Positions 20,078-29,150 of a stretch of DNA of 64,000 nucleotides are shown here, piece after piece. Each line of letters opens with the position of its first letter. Position 1 is the stretch's first letter. The DNA is from Candidatus Binatia bacterium (lineage in GTDB: Bacteria > Desulfobacterota > Binatia > HRBIN30), in the NCBI GenBank assembly GCA_937925685.1, contig CALAMI010000002.1:62001-126000 (forward strand), written 5' to 3'. The notes beneath the pieces are model-generated. The model saw only the letters and a list, made by a program, of their open reading frames with translations, made no database searches and was not told where the DNA came from. A program made the position numbers and the translations under genes.

Positions 20078-20923
20078 ATGCAGGGCAAGGTTACCGTTCC
20101 TGACATTCGCAGCCGCAAAGGTGGCGCGCCCATCGTTGCCTTGACGGCTTACGACTACCCGTTTGCGCGCTTGGTCGATGAAGCGGGAGTCGACCTGATG
20201 CTGGTTGGCGACTCCTTGGGCATGGTTATCCAAGGGCTTCACACGACTCTGCCAGTGACTCTGGAAGAGATTGTTTACCATTGCCGCATGGTCGCTCGGG
20301 GCTGCCAACGCGCTCTTTTGGTGGCCGACCTGCCCTTTGGCTCGTACCAGGTGTCTGCACGGGCGGCGCTGTCGAGCGCAGCGCGATTGCTGAAGGAAGG
20401 CGGCGCCGAGGCGGTCAAGCTGGAGGGTGGTACCCATATGGCGCGCACGATCCGGGCACTGGCGGAAGTGGATATCCCCGTCATGGGCCACATTGGCCTG
20501 ACACCACAATCCGTGCATCGGATGGGTGGCCACAAGGTCCAAGGACGGCGCCCGGGTGAACAAGATCGATTAGTGGAAGATGCTTTGGCCGTGGAGGAAG
20601 CCGGGGCGTTTGCCGTGGTGCTCGAGGGCATTCCTCGAGAACTTGCCGCCGACATCACCAGGAAACTCTCTATCCCCACCATTGGCATCGGCGCTGGCCC
20701 CGAGTGCGACGGCCAAATCCTGGTTTTGCACGACGTTTTAGGGTTGACCGAGGGGCGGAGCCCGAAGTTCGCCAAGCGATATGCAGACTTGCACGGCATC
20801 GTGAGCGCCGCCTTGCGATCCTATGTGGAAGAAGTCCGCGGCGGCCTTTTCCCTACGGAGGACCACTCGTTCCACATGTTAGTTGGCGTGCCCCGAGAAA
20901 GAGCCGTTAGCGGCGCCTCCTAA
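20078..20923 (+). CDS. panB: 3-methyl-2-oxobutanoate hydroxymethyltransferase
   Basis: Makes ketopantoate from alpha-ketoisovalerate and methylene-tetrahydrofolate, the first committed step of pantothenate synthesis. The 281-aa protein has the TIM-barrel signatures IVALTAYDYPFARLVDEAG, VGDSLGMVI, ADLPFGSY, AVKLEGG and MGHIGLTPQS. The ATG at 20078 has AGGAGG just upstream; the longer frame from 19988 is not conserved. It heads panB-panC-panD. Confidence 0.97.
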   Translation: MQGKVTVPDIRSRKGGAPIVALTAYDYPFARLVDEAGVDLMLVGDSLGMVIQGLHTTLPVTLEEIVYHCRMVARGCQRALLVADLPFGSYQVSARAALSSAARLLKEGGAEAVKLEGGTHMARTIRALAEVDIPVMGHIGLTPQSVHRMGGHKVQGRRPGEQDRLVEDALAVEEAGAFAVVLEGIPRELAADITRKLSIPTIGIGAGPECDGQILVLHDVLGLTEGRSPKFAKRYADLHGIVSAALRSYVEEVRGGLFPTEDHSFHMLVGVPRERAVSGAS

Positions 20924-20946
20924 GCGGTCCCCTTAGTTGCGCGGAT

Positions 20947-21870
20947 ATGCAAGTGATCGAGAGTGTTTTGGAGATGCAGCGTTGGGCGGATCAGCAGCGC
21001 GGTCACGGCCGACGCATCGGTTTTGTGCCGACGATGGGTTACTTACATCGAGGCCACTTAAGCTTAGTCGAGATAGCACGGTCCCGCGCGGACTCCGTGG
21101 TCGTGTCGATTTTCGTCAACCCGCTTCAGTTTGGTGCCAACGAAGATTTTCAACGTTACCCACGTGACCTTGAAGGGGATCGCTGCAAGCTCGAATCGGT
21201 TGCAGTGGATGCGCTTTTTTTGCCTCGAAGCGATGAGTTTTATCCGCCAGGGTTCCAAACGCAAGTGGAAGTCGAGCGAGTCACGCGCGGGCTTTGCGGA
21301 GTGTCGCGGCCTACGCACTTTCGCGGAGTGACCACCGTGGTGGCGAAGTTGTTTCTTGCGGTAAAACCGCACGTGGCTGTTTTTGGGCTCAAGGACTTCC
21401 AACAGTTGGTCACCATCCGTCGAATGGTTCGGGACTTGAACTTCGATGTCGAGATTGTGCCTGCCCCGATTGTTCGCGAGCCGGATGGATTGGCCATGAG
21501 CTCGCGCAATGCCTACCTCTCCCCGGAGGAGCGCCACGCAGCACGGGGGATCTTCGAAGCGCTTACTCGTGCTCATGCGGCATTTGCGGCTGGGGAGCGT
21601 GCCGCGCAGCGGCTGCGCGATGTGGCTGCCGACCATTTGTCGGCCGCGCCACTGACGCGCATTGATTACGTCGAGGTCGTGGATGCCGAGACGCTAGAAC
21701 CCGTGCAAACCGTGGAGCGTCCTGCAGTGGTCGCGGTTGCAGCATTTGTCGGCTCCACCCGCTTGATCGACAACTGCCTGCTCGACCCAGCGGGGGTCGC
21801 GCAGCCGGCCACACAACAGCCAATCGCAGTCAGCCACTTCGAGCAATGTGTGACGGAGGGAAACGGATGA
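20947..21870 (+). CDS. panC: Pantothenate synthetase (pantoate--beta-alanine ligase)
   Basis: Joins pantoate and beta-alanine with ATP. The 307-aa protein carries the nucleotidyltransferase signature [16 protein letters not shown] (HxGH), the [10 protein letters not shown] strand, the FGLKDFQQ loop (usually GEKDYQQ) and the [12 protein letters not shown] variant of the KMSKS loop. It starts 23 bases after panB and its stop overlaps the panD start (ATGA). The last 25 or so residues extend past the usual end and look nonconserved. Confidence 0.97.
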   Translation: MQVIESVLEMQRWADQQRGHGRRIGFVPTMGYLHRGHLSLVEIARSRADSVVVSIFVNPLQFGANEDFQRYPRDLEGDRCKLESVAVDALFLPRSDEFYPPGFQTQVEVERVTRGLCGVSRPTHFRGVTTVVAKLFLAVKPHVAVFGLKDFQQLVTIRRMVRDLNFDVEIVPAPIVREPDGLAMSSRNAYLSPEERHAARGIFEALTRAHAAFAAGERAAQRLRDVAADHLSAAPLTRIDYVEVVDAETLEPVQTVERPAVVAVAAFVGSTRLIDNCLLDPAGVAQPATQQPIAVSHFEQCVTEGNG

Positions 21871-22262
21871 GGACCATGCTTCGTGGGAAAATTCATCGGG
21901 CTACGGTCACTGGCGCCGAGTTGCACTACGAGGGGAGTGTGACCGTCGACGCGGAACTTCTCGAGCGTGCCGACATTTTGCCTTACGAGCAGGTGGAGAT
22001 TTGGAATGTGACCAACGGTGAGCGCTTTTCCACTTACGCCATCGCGGGGCAGCGAGGTTCCGGCGTTGTGTGTATCAATGGCGCCGCGGCCCACAAGGCT
22101 CGTAAGGGAGACATTGTCATCATTGCGGCATTTGCCACGGTGCCAGACAACGAGGCCCGCACGTGGCAGCCGCGATGTGTTTTCGTCGACGAGCGTAACC
22201 GGCCGGTCGAGATCCGCAGCGAGCGCGCAGGGCAAGCCGAGCTTGTCCATGGGTGGCAGTAG
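21867..22262 (+). CDS. panD: Aspartate 1-decarboxylase proenzyme
   Basis: Makes beta-alanine for panC. The 131-aa proenzyme self-cleaves between Gly23 and Ser24 in YEGSVTVD to form its pyruvoyl group. [12 protein letters not shown], the [14 protein letters not shown] segment and NGAAAH are family hallmarks. Start ATG 21867 overlaps the panC stop by four bases, so expression is coupled. The next gene starts inside its last 14 bases. Confidence 0.97.
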   Translation: MRTMLRGKIHRATVTGAELHYEGSVTVDAELLERADILPYEQVEIWNVTNGERFSTYAIAGQRGSGVVCINGAAAHKARKGDIVIIAAFATVPDNEARTWQPRCVFVDERNRPVEIRSERAGQAELVHGWQ

Positions 22263-23370
22263 CCGACGCGCGGCGCAACGTTACTGGCGGCTTCCCTTTC
22301 TGCTCGCCGCGGGGGTCAGCCTACTCGCAGGGGTGTGGATAGGGTTAGCACGCGCAGGGCTCCCTGTTCCTATACCTTGGCCTGAACTCCTTGCCTTCCA
22401 CGGGCCTTTAATGATTCCCGGTTTTCTCGGCACCTTAATTGGACTCGAGCGAGCCGTGGGGGTGGGTCGTGCCTGGCTCTATCTAAGTCCGGCGACAAGT
22501 GCACTCGGCACGTGCCTCTTGTTTGCCGGAGCAGCGGTGGTTGCGGTGGGAAGTGTGTACTCGCTTGCGGCGTTTTTTCTAACAATCAGCATGGCAACTC
22601 TGTGGTTCCACCACCGAGCTTGGTACACGTTTCTGTTCGTTGTCGGTGCAGCTTGCCTGTTCGTGGGGAACTTGGTGTGGTTGGCAACGCTGGCGCCAGC
22701 TCACGCGACCCCCTGGTGGCTTTCCTTTTTGGTCGCGACGATCGCCGCGGAGCGCATGGAGCTGAGCCGTGTTGCGTCGCCCCCAGCGTGGGCCCAGCCA
22801 GCACTTGTCCTGGTTTTCGTCGTGCTTGTGGTGGGTAACCTCTGGGGAGGATTGGGGCATAGAGCGGGCGCCACGACGATGGGCATCGCGCTCCTTGGCA
22901 TTGCTTTGTGGCTCCTGCGCTTCGATGTGGCTTGGCGCACCTTGCGCCACCAGGGTTTGCCACGCTTTGTGGCGGTCGGCTTGCTTTCGGGATTTGCTTG
23001 GCTTGCTCTGGCAGGTGTTCTCGCGGCCACGCAACCGGTGGCAGCAGCGGGGCCCGTGTATGACAGCATTTTACATGCGGTACTTCTTGGCTTTGTGTTC
23101 TCTATGATTTTCGCTCATGCCCCCATGATCTTTCCAGCGATTTTGCATGTTCCCATTCCTTACCACTGGCTGTTCTACGTGCATTGGGCCGTGCTCCACG
23201 GATCATTGATTCTTCGGGTCACTGGAGATCTCAGCGGCAACGCCTTCGTGCGAACCTGGGGCGTCCTCGGTAATGGCACGGCAGTGCTGTTGTTTTTGGG
23301 GAGCACTATCATGCAGGTCTTGCGCCGCGACCGAGGTCGCGGGCGTGCGGTTGTCGCGGCCCGCGCGTGA
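22249..23370 (+). CDS. Polytopic membrane protein, NnrS-like
   Basis: About 373 aa with roughly 10-12 hydrophobic segments. Conserved-looking polar spots include [21 protein letters not shown] in the first third, and near the end [26 protein letters not shown] and [15 protein letters not shown], rich in His within the membrane. The pattern recalls NnrS/heme-copper accessory families, but I cannot assign it with certainty. ATG 22249 overlaps panD by 14 bases, so it is the fourth gene of the pan operon by position. A role in pantothenate export or uptake is conceivable but nothing supports it directly. Confidence 0.75.
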   Translation: MGGSSRRAAQRYWRLPFLLAAGVSLLAGVWIGLARAGLPVPIPWPELLAFHGPLMIPGFLGTLIGLERAVGVGRAWLYLSPATSALGTCLLFAGAAVVAVGSVYSLAAFFLTISMATLWFHHRAWYTFLFVVGAACLFVGNLVWLATLAPAHATPWWLSFLVATIAAERMELSRVASPPAWAQPALVLVFVVLVVGNLWGGLGHRAGATTMGIALLGIALWLLRFDVAWRTLRHQGLPRFVAVGLLSGFAWLALAGVLAATQPVAAAGPVYDSILHAVLLGFVFSMIFAHAPMIFPAILHVPIPYHWLFYVHWAVLHGSLILRVTGDLSGNAFVRTWGVLGNGTAVLLFLGSTIMQVLRRDRGRGRAVVAARA

Positions 23371-24328
23371 GCCGGAGGGAACAACGAATAGTTACCCCCT
23401 TCTACGGCAAGCTTGCCGGGGAGGATCCACCCCTCGCTCCCTTCCGGGGATCGGTTGCTAGCGATGGAGCGTGGCGCGAGTGAACCTGAGGCCCAGGCGG
23501 GCGTCCTACGTGGCGGATGCGTCGCGGCTTTTGGGAGAAACCCGAGCTGGTAGATGCGTGCATCGAACCACCGCGGGTGGATTTGGCGGCTCTTAGCTGT
23601 GCTTGGTTTTGATCGCTACCAACGGTTCTCGATCGTCTTCGGAGTGAGTCTTTGCGTCCAGGGAAGCATCCTGAGGGGCGGGGGCCTCTGTTGAAGGCAA
23701 ATTATGGCGATACCCCATAACAGCCTCGAGGCTGGTTGTCGACGAGGGCCAGGCTAATCGGTACGAGGAACGGCTGCGCGTGTATGCCGCGTGGGCGAAG
23801 CCGACGCCGATGGCTAGGAAGACGAGCCTCCGTTGTTCCTAGCATGCGGGCCGATCTCCTCCTGCCCCAGGGGGGAAGCTTGATGCCACCAACCCACTGC
23901 AAGTGCCTCAAACATGGATGACAAGCAAGCTTGTCTGGGGCGAGGTGGTTGCCTCGTCGCTCGGAACCACACCTTGGCCGTGGGGACCGAGAAGTCACGG
24001 CGTGGTCGCGGGTAACGGAGAGCGTAAGTGGAAAGCCGGCGCCGCTGAGGGCGGAAAACGATGTCCGTGATCCAGTCGCCTCTAGCTTGCAATCCTAGGC
24101 GCGACTGAGAGTCTGGTGCAGACAACGCAAAAGGGCTCTTGGGGCGTTGTGGCGAGGACTGGGCCGGACCGGCCAGCCGGTCGGAGCTCCACGCGCCGAG
24201 CACGAAAGCACCTTCGTGGACACTCCATAGCGCATGCTCTCGTGGTGGTGAAGCCGTTTGGAAAGAAACTTCTCAGAAAGCCCTGGCTGTGTTAAACGAG
24301 CAGTTGCCATTCCGTTACTAAACGGGGC
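23371..24328. other. Long intergenic stretch without a convincing gene
   Basis: About 960 bases. Short frames on both strands lack ribosome sites, family motifs or plausible composition. The only mildly interesting one is a 46-codon hydrophobic frame at 23554-23694 on the plus strand. No tRNA cloverleaf, no terminator with a T-run and no inverted-repeat ends of a mobile element were found. It could be decayed coding sequence. Confidence 0.5.
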
Positions 24329-24655
24329 ATGAGATCAGGGGTTCAATCGGTCATGGAATCTTCCTCGTCTCTTTCCGAACGTCAGCAGCTTCAGGAAAAA
24401 CTATGGACGTACGCCCAGCGTGCGGTGGTTCTTGCCGTCGCAGTGGGGGCGGGCATCTTCATCGGCTTTCAATTGTGGGGCGAGGCTGCGGAACTTCGCC
24501 AAGAGGTGCGCGAACTGCGCGACCGCGTAACCATGCGGGAAAAAGAGAGGGATACCCTCAAAAGCCAGCTGGCCATTGTGGACCGTGACAAAAAGGAGTT
24601 GGAAAAGCGGTTTCAGGACCTGCAGGCGCGCTGTGGCGTTCAAGTGCATCCATGA
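24329..24655 (+). CDS. Small membrane protein with a C-terminal coiled coil
   Basis: About 108 aa (100 from an alternative ATG at 24353). A short cytoplasmic N-terminus is followed by one membrane segment (AVVLAVAVGAGIFIGFQLW, about 33-51). A heptad-rich charged helix follows (ELRQEVRELRDRVTMREKERD and on to the end). The form resembles FtsB/FtsL-like or septum-associated bitopic proteins, yet no family signature is recognisable. It lies just before ffh and its promoter. The gene could be species-restricted; coding potential rests on the coherent TM plus coiled-coil pattern. Confidence 0.6.
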   Translation: MRSGVQSVMESSSSLSERQQLQEKLWTYAQRAVVLAVAVGAGIFIGFQLWGEAAELRQEVRELRDRVTMREKERDTLKSQLAIVDRDKKELEKRFQDLQARCGVQVHP

Positions 24656-24679
24656 AGGTGGGTGCAGCCCCGGGTTGCA

Positions 24680-24708
24680 TTGACAAGTTCGAGTTGCTCG
24701 TGTAGCTT
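24680..24708 (+). promoter_or_regulatory. Sigma70-type promoter for the ffh-rpsP operon
   Basis: TTGACA at 24680-24685, a 17-base spacer and TAGCTT at 24703-24708. It lies 46 bases before the ffh start and just past the stop of the small coiled-coil gene. The -35 is perfect; the -10 keeps the first, second and last consensus bases. Confidence 0.5.
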
Positions 24709-24754
24709 GCGGTGCTCCCAGGATCAGCAGGAATTTACAGCACTGGCATCGCTC

Positions 24755-26089
24755 ATGTTCGACTCGCTTTCCGAGAAGCTGGACCAGACGATTCGACGGC
24801 TTCGGGGGCTTGGCAAGATCACCGACCGCAACATTGAAGAAGCTGTGCGGGAGGTGCGCCTGGCGCTCCTTGACGCGGACGTGCATTTCCAAGTGGCCAG
24901 GGAGTTTACCGAGCGCGTCCGCCAGCAGGCTTTGGGCCAAGAGGTCTTGCAGAGCCTCACGCCGGCGCAGCATTTTGTCAAGATCGTTGCCGAGGAACTG
25001 ACGCGTGCCATGGGGGGGCAGGTGGTGCCCTTGAACCTCCAAGGGCCTGCGCCGGTAGTGCTGATGGTCGTAGGCTTGCAGGGGTCGGGGAAGACGACCT
25101 CGGTTGCGAAACTTGCGCGCTACCTCGCGCAGGAGCGCAAGCGGAAGCCTTACATGGTATCGGTGGACGTGTATCGGCCGGCCGCAATGGAGCAACTTGC
25201 TCTGTTAGCGCGACAGCTAGGCCTGCCCATTCACCCAAGCCGAGCCGACGCTGACCCTGTGCAGCTAGCGCAAGCCGCAACGGTAGCGGCCAAAGAGGCC
25301 GGTTGTGATACGGTTCTTATCGACACCGCTGGCAGGCTGCACGTCGATGTCGAGCTCATGGAGGAGCTCGAACGAATTCAGTCTGCCGTCAAGCCCGAGC
25401 ATGTGTTGTTGGTCGTGGATGCCATGACCGGGCAGGATGCCTTGCAGATTGCCCGCGGTTTCCACGAACGTTTGCGAGTTAGCGGGATCGTTCTCAGTAA
25501 GTTAGACGGGGATGCCCGCGGGGGAGCCGCACTTTCGGTGCGAACGGTGACCGGGGCGCCCATCCTGTTTGCGGGAACGGGGGAAAAACTGGATTGCCTC
25601 GAGGTTTTCTATCCCGACCGCATGGCCCGCCGCATTCTCGGTATGGGTGATGTGCTCAGTTTGGTGGAGCGGGCCGAGCGTGCATACGATTTGAAGAAAG
25701 CAGAGGAACTCCAGCGCAAACTCCGGCGGAACGAATTCACCATCGAGGACTTCCGTGAGCAACTGCGGGCGGTGCGCAAAATGGGGGCCATGGGGGAGTT
25801 GCTCGGCATGATTCCGGGCATGAAGAAATTCGTTCGCGGGGTTGACCTGAGTCAAGCGGAAGATGAACTCAAGCGGGTTGAAGCGATCATCAACTCGATG
25901 ACGAAGGCGGAACGCCAAAATCATTTGATCCTCAATGCTAGCCGTCGGCGGAGGATTGCCCTCGGTAGCGGTACGAGCGTGGCGGAGGTGAACCGATTTT
26001 TGAAGCAGTTCGAACAAACCAGGAAGATGATGAAGCAAATGACCAAGGTGATGGGGCGGGGCGGCTTTTCGTCGCGACTTGGTTTTTGA
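24755..26089 (+). CDS. ffh: Signal recognition particle protein Ffh
   Basis: GTPase of the signal recognition particle that targets inner-membrane proteins. The 444-aa product has the N domain, the G domain with GLQGSGKTTSVAKLA (G1), VDVYRPAA, DTAGRLHVD (G3) and SKLDGDARGG, and the Met-rich M domain (GMIPGMKKF, SRRRRIALGSGTSV, MMKQMTKVMGRGG) that binds 4.5S RNA and signal peptides. Start MFDSLSEKL at 24755; the 31-codon upstream extension is not conserved and would cover the promoter. Confidence 0.98.
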   Translation: MFDSLSEKLDQTIRRLRGLGKITDRNIEEAVREVRLALLDADVHFQVAREFTERVRQQALGQEVLQSLTPAQHFVKIVAEELTRAMGGQVVPLNLQGPAPVVLMVVGLQGSGKTTSVAKLARYLAQERKRKPYMVSVDVYRPAAMEQLALLARQLGLPIHPSRADADPVQLAQAATVAAKEAGCDTVLIDTAGRLHVDVELMEELERIQSAVKPEHVLLVVDAMTGQDALQIARGFHERLRVSGIVLSKLDGDARGGAALSVRTVTGAPILFAGTGEKLDCLEVFYPDRMARRILGMGDVLSLVERAERAYDLKKAEELQRKLRRNEFTIEDFREQLRAVRKMGAMGELLGMIPGMKKFVRGVDLSQAEDELKRVEAIINSMTKAERQNHLILNASRRRRIALGSGTSVAEVNRFLKQFEQTRKMMKQMTKVMGRGGFSSRLGF

Positions 26090-26129
26090 GGTCAGTCTGG
26101 TTCATGATCGTAAGGGAGGAAAACTCGAT

Positions 26130-26429
26130 ATGCCAACCACGATTCGCTTAGCCCGGCACGGTTCGAAGAAACGGCCCTTCTACCGGATTGTCGTGGCGGA
26201 TTCCCGTGCGCCGCGAGATGGGCGTCGGGTGGACCAAATCGGTTACTACGATCCTAGGTGCAATCCGGCAAACGTCCGGATCGATCAAGCGAAGCTCGAT
26301 CTTTGGTTGCAAAGGGGGGCACAGATGAGCCAAACCGTTGCACAGTTGCTGAAACGGGTTCGGCAGTCGCAATCGGCGGCGAGTGCCAGTATAGGGTCTG
26401 CACCACAACACGGGGAGGCAGAAGCATGA
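26130..26429 (+). CDS. rpsP: 30S ribosomal protein S16
   Basis: 99 aa. IRLARHGSKKRPFYRIVVADSR is the classic S16 N-terminus. GGGAGG ribosome site 8-9 bases before ATG 26130. The tail beyond residue 80 (Ser/Ala-rich) is a normal variable extension. Its stop overlaps khpA by four bases. Confidence 0.98.
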   Translation: MPTTIRLARHGSKKRPFYRIVVADSRAPRDGRRVDQIGYYDPRCNPANVRIDQAKLDLWLQRGAQMSQTVAQLLKRVRQSQSAASASIGSAPQHGEAEA

Positions 26430-26662
26430 AGGAACTGGTTCAAGTCTTGGCAAAACACTTGGTGACGAAGCCAGACGCCGTTGAGGTGCGTGAAACGCTG
26501 GGGGAAACCGCCTCCGTGGTCGAGTTGAAGGTGGCGCGCGAGGACTTGGGGCGGATCATCGGCAAGCAAGGGCGAATGGCGAAGTCGATCCGCACCATCT
26601 TGAATGCCGCGGCGTCGCGTGCCAACCGCAAGGTTATCCTCGAAATCATCGAAGAAAAGTAA
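26426..26662 (+). CDS. khpA: KH-domain RNA-binding protein KhpA
   Basis: 78 aa. Small KH protein that in other bacteria pairs with KhpB/Jag to bind RNA. The GxxG loop is visible in LGRIIGKQGRMAKSIRTIL. The ATGA overlap with rpsP and the position rpsP-khpA-rimM-trmD are typical of many bacteria. Confidence 0.95.
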   Translation: MKELVQVLAKHLVTKPDAVEVRETLGETASVVELKVAREDLGRIIGKQGRMAKSIRTILNAAASRANRKVILEIIEEK

Positions 26663-26711
26663 GAAGACGCCCACCTGGCATCGGGGCGCACCGTTCGCGG
26701 AGGAAGGCCGC

Positions 26712-27212
26712 ATGGTGCGCCTGGGGAAGATTGTCGGGGTGCATGCATTAGGAGGCGAGGTTCGCTTCCTACCGTACAATCCCCACTCCGATACGCTGGC
26801 GCCGGGGGTCACTGCGGTGCTTTGCCGCGCTGGCGAGGCGGAAACAGCCGAGGTTGCCTCGGTGCGTCGACACCAGCGTTTCCTCCTAGTCCGTTTTGCT
26901 GGGGTGGACGACCGTTCAGCAGCCGAACGACTTCGGGGGTGCGATGTCTGGGTGCGCCTGGAAAGCCTTCCGGCCCCGGGGCCCAATGAGTTCTACTATC
27001 ACGAATTGGAGGGCATGGAGGTTGTCACAGGTGCGGGGGAAAGCCTCGGGTATGTCGCCAGGGTGATGACAAGTGCGAGCGCCGATCTTCTCGTGGTTCG
27101 CCAAGGGGAACGGGAGCACTTGATTCCGATGGTGGCGGAGTTCGTAAAGTCGATCGACCGCAACTTGCGCCGCGTGTGCATCGAGCCGATCCCTGGGTTA
27201 CTCGAGCCTTGA
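26712..27212 (+). CDS. rimM: Ribosome maturation factor RimM
   Basis: 166 aa. Assists assembly of the 30S head by binding S19. RLGKIVGVHALGGEVRF starts the N-terminal beta-barrel; the PRC-barrel begins at FYYHELEGMEVV and ends with LIPMVAEFVKSIDRNLRRV. ATG 26712 follows a GGAGGAAGG site. Its stop overlaps the trmD start (TGATG). Confidence 0.96.
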   Translation: MVRLGKIVGVHALGGEVRFLPYNPHSDTLAPGVTAVLCRAGEAETAEVASVRRHQRFLLVRFAGVDDRSAAERLRGCDVWVRLESLPAPGPNEFYYHELEGMEVVTGAGESLGYVARVMTSASADLLVVRQGEREHLIPMVAEFVKSIDRNLRRVCIEPIPGLLEP

Positions 27213-27946
27213 TGCGTTTCATCATTCTTACCCTGTTTCCGGAGTTCTTCCACTCGCCACTGTCGAGCTCCATGCTCAAAAAGGGCCAGGAGCGGGGAGC
27301 GGTGTCGTTTGAAATCGTCAACATCCGCGATTTTGCCACCGATAAACATCGCACCACCGATGACACCCCTTATGGGGGTGGAGAAGGAATGGTGATGAAA
27401 CCAGAGCCGATCGTTGCGGCGCTGGACTCGTTAGGTAGCGGGTCAGACCGCCCCTACCGCATTCTGCTCTCCCCCCAAGGCTGTCCACTTCATCAAGCCC
27501 GGGTTGAGGAGCTCGCTCGAAAGCCGACGCTTGCACTGGTTTGCGGACGTTACGAGGGAGTGGACGCCCGCGTGAGCCACTTCGTAGACGAGGAGCTTTC
27601 CATTGGTGATTACGTGCTTTCCGGAGGCGAGGTCGCCGCTTTGGTCGTCGTCGACGCAGTCTCGCGACTGGTCCCTGGAACTTTAGGTTCCCCGGCATCG
27701 ACGTCGGCTGAATCGTTTTCCGATGGCTTGCTTGAGTACCCGCACTACACCCGCCCAGCGGAGTTCCGTGGCCTACGAGTGCCTGACGTGCTGCTTTCGG
27801 GAGACCACGCAGCAATCGCACGGTGGCGGCGTCAGGAGTCACTGCGGCGAACCTGGGAGCGACGGCCCGATCTTCTCTCCCGGGCGCGGCTCAGCGACGA
27901 AGATCGTGCCTTTTTGCGCTCGATCGGAGCGAGGCTCGATGGCTGA
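27212..27946 (+). CDS. trmD: tRNA (guanine-N1-)-methyltransferase TrmD
   Basis: Makes m1G37 in tRNA to prevent frameshifting. 244 aa. SPOUT trefoil-knot motifs are clear: DDTPYGGGEGMVMKPEP, LVCGRYEGVDARV, SIGDYVLSGGE and the C-terminal YTRPAEFRGLRVPDVLLSG. Coupled to rimM by a one-base overlap; 8-base overlap with the following gene. Confidence 0.98.
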   Translation: MRFIILTLFPEFFHSPLSSSMLKKGQERGAVSFEIVNIRDFATDKHRTTDDTPYGGGEGMVMKPEPIVAALDSLGSGSDRPYRILLSPQGCPLHQARVEELARKPTLALVCGRYEGVDARVSHFVDEELSIGDYVLSGGEVAALVVVDAVSRLVPGTLGSPASTSAESFSDGLLEYPHYTRPAEFRGLRVPDVLLSGDHAAIARWRRQESLRRTWERRPDLLSRARLSDEDRAFLRSIGARLDG

Positions 27947-28499
27947 ACTTTATCTCGCGCTACTCCACCACCCCATGTTGGATAAAAATGGCCAGGTCGT
28001 GACCACGGCGCTCACGAACATGGATATCCACGACATCTCCCGCAGCGCTCTGACTTACGGAGTTCGGCGTTTTTACGTTGCTCACCCGGTTCGGGCGCTG
28101 CGAGTGCTGGCCCAAAAGATCATTGACCATTGGCAAACCGGCTATGGGGCAAGCTACAACGAAACCCGCAAAGAAGCGTTGGAGATCGTGGCCCTGGAGA
28201 CGGATTTCGATGGCGTGCTCCTTTCGATCGAGCGCGATGCTGGCTGCCGCCCACAGGTTGTGGCAACCTCGGCGAAACCAAGCTGTGGTCGACTCTCCTT
28301 CACAGAGTTGCGCTGGCGGCTGGAAAACGACCAACGGCCGTATCTCTTGGTTCTCGGCACGGGGTGGGGTCTAGCGCCAGAGTTGATTGCCCGTTGCGAC
28401 TTCTTCCTCGAACCGATCGAGGGCACCGGGAGTTACAACCATTTGTCCGTTCGCTCTGCGGCCGCGATTATGCTTGACCGGCTGCGAGGTCAGCGCTAG
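27939..28499 (+). CDS. SPOUT-family RNA methyltransferase (PF09936 type)
   Basis: 186 aa. Begins MAELYLALLHHPMLDKNG and has VVTTALTNMDIHDISRSALTYG, then a knot-like SAM site LVLGTGWGLAPELI and IEGTGSYNHLSVRSAAAIMLDRL. This is the Tm1570-like SPOUT group that sits between trmD and rplS in deltaproteobacteria, Aquificae and Thermotogae. The RNA target is not known to me. ATG 27939 overlaps trmD by 8 bases, so it is co-translated. Confidence 0.88.
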   Translation: MAELYLALLHHPMLDKNGQVVTTALTNMDIHDISRSALTYGVRRFYVAHPVRALRVLAQKIIDHWQTGYGASYNETRKEALEIVALETDFDGVLLSIERDAGCRPQVVATSAKPSCGRLSFTELRWRLENDQRPYLLVLGTGWGLAPELIARCDFFLEPIEGTGSYNHLSVRSAAAIMLDRLRGQR

Positions 28500-28541
28500 G
28501 GAGCGGCTTTCCGGTTGGCCGAAAGTGCGAGGAGAGCCACC

Positions 28542-28886
28542 ATGAACATCATCGATGCAATCGAGCAAAAGCAACTACGTTCCGATATTCCTGACTTTCG
28601 CCCGGGAGACACCGTGCGCGTGCACTGCATCGTGGCAGAAGGCGACAAGGAGCGTATTCAGGTGTTCGAGGGGGTCGTGCTTCGGCGGTCACGCGGTGCA
28701 AATCGGGCAACGTTTACCGTACGTAAGGTGTCCTACGGCGTTGGTGTAGAACGTACCTTTCCCCTGCATTCGCCGCGGATCGACAAAATTGAGGTGGTGA
28801 GCCGCGGCAAGGTGCGACGGGCGAAGCTTTACTACCTGCGAGAACGGTTTGGCAAAGCGGCCCGAATTCAGGAAGTGCAGTCGTAA
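28542..28886 (+). CDS. rplS: 50S ribosomal protein L19
   Basis: 114 aa. [42 protein letters not shown] and [21 protein letters not shown] are diagnostic. GGAG ribosome site before ATG 28542. It closes the ffh operon; a hairpin follows. The C-terminus ([20 protein letters not shown]) is normal. Confidence 0.98.
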   Translation: MNIIDAIEQKQLRSDIPDFRPGDTVRVHCIVAEGDKERIQVFEGVVLRRSRGANRATFTVRKVSYGVGVERTFPLHSPRIDKIEVVSRGKVRRAKLYYLRERFGKAARIQEVQS

Positions 28887-28898
28887 TCCCTCCCGACC

Positions 28899-28925
28899 CC
28901 TCGATCCCTTGCGAAGGGGATGAGG
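28899..28925 (+). terminator. Hairpin after rplS
   Basis: CCTC-G-ATCCCTT / GCG loop / A-AGGGGAT-GAGG forms an 11-bp stem starting 13 bases after the rplS stop. There is no T-run, so intrinsic termination is uncertain; the place fits the operon end. Confidence 0.45.
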
Positions 28926-29150
28926 CCTAGAGCCGAATCGTTGGCTGTTTCCGCATGGAGAACTCGAGCGCGCCAGAGGTGTGGTAGGCTTCAAGCGGGC
29001 CAATGCAGGTTGGAAAGGGAGATGCCGCCCTACCGAGTCCGAGCGGAAGCGCGTTGCCAGACGGGGAGGCTGGCCTAGACTTCTCTGTCGCAGAGGTTGC
29101 GCGGTTTGGGTGAAGCGGCGCAGTGACAGGAGGGGCGCTCGGTACAGGAG

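Noticed and set aside
23554-23694. 46-codon hydrophobic frame, possible small membrane protein
   Set aside because: Only a weak GAG upstream and no conservation evidence; kept as a gap note.
24340-24360. GGTTCAATC, similar to a tRNA T-loop
   Set aside because: The flanking bases do not pair and no other cloverleaf arms are present.
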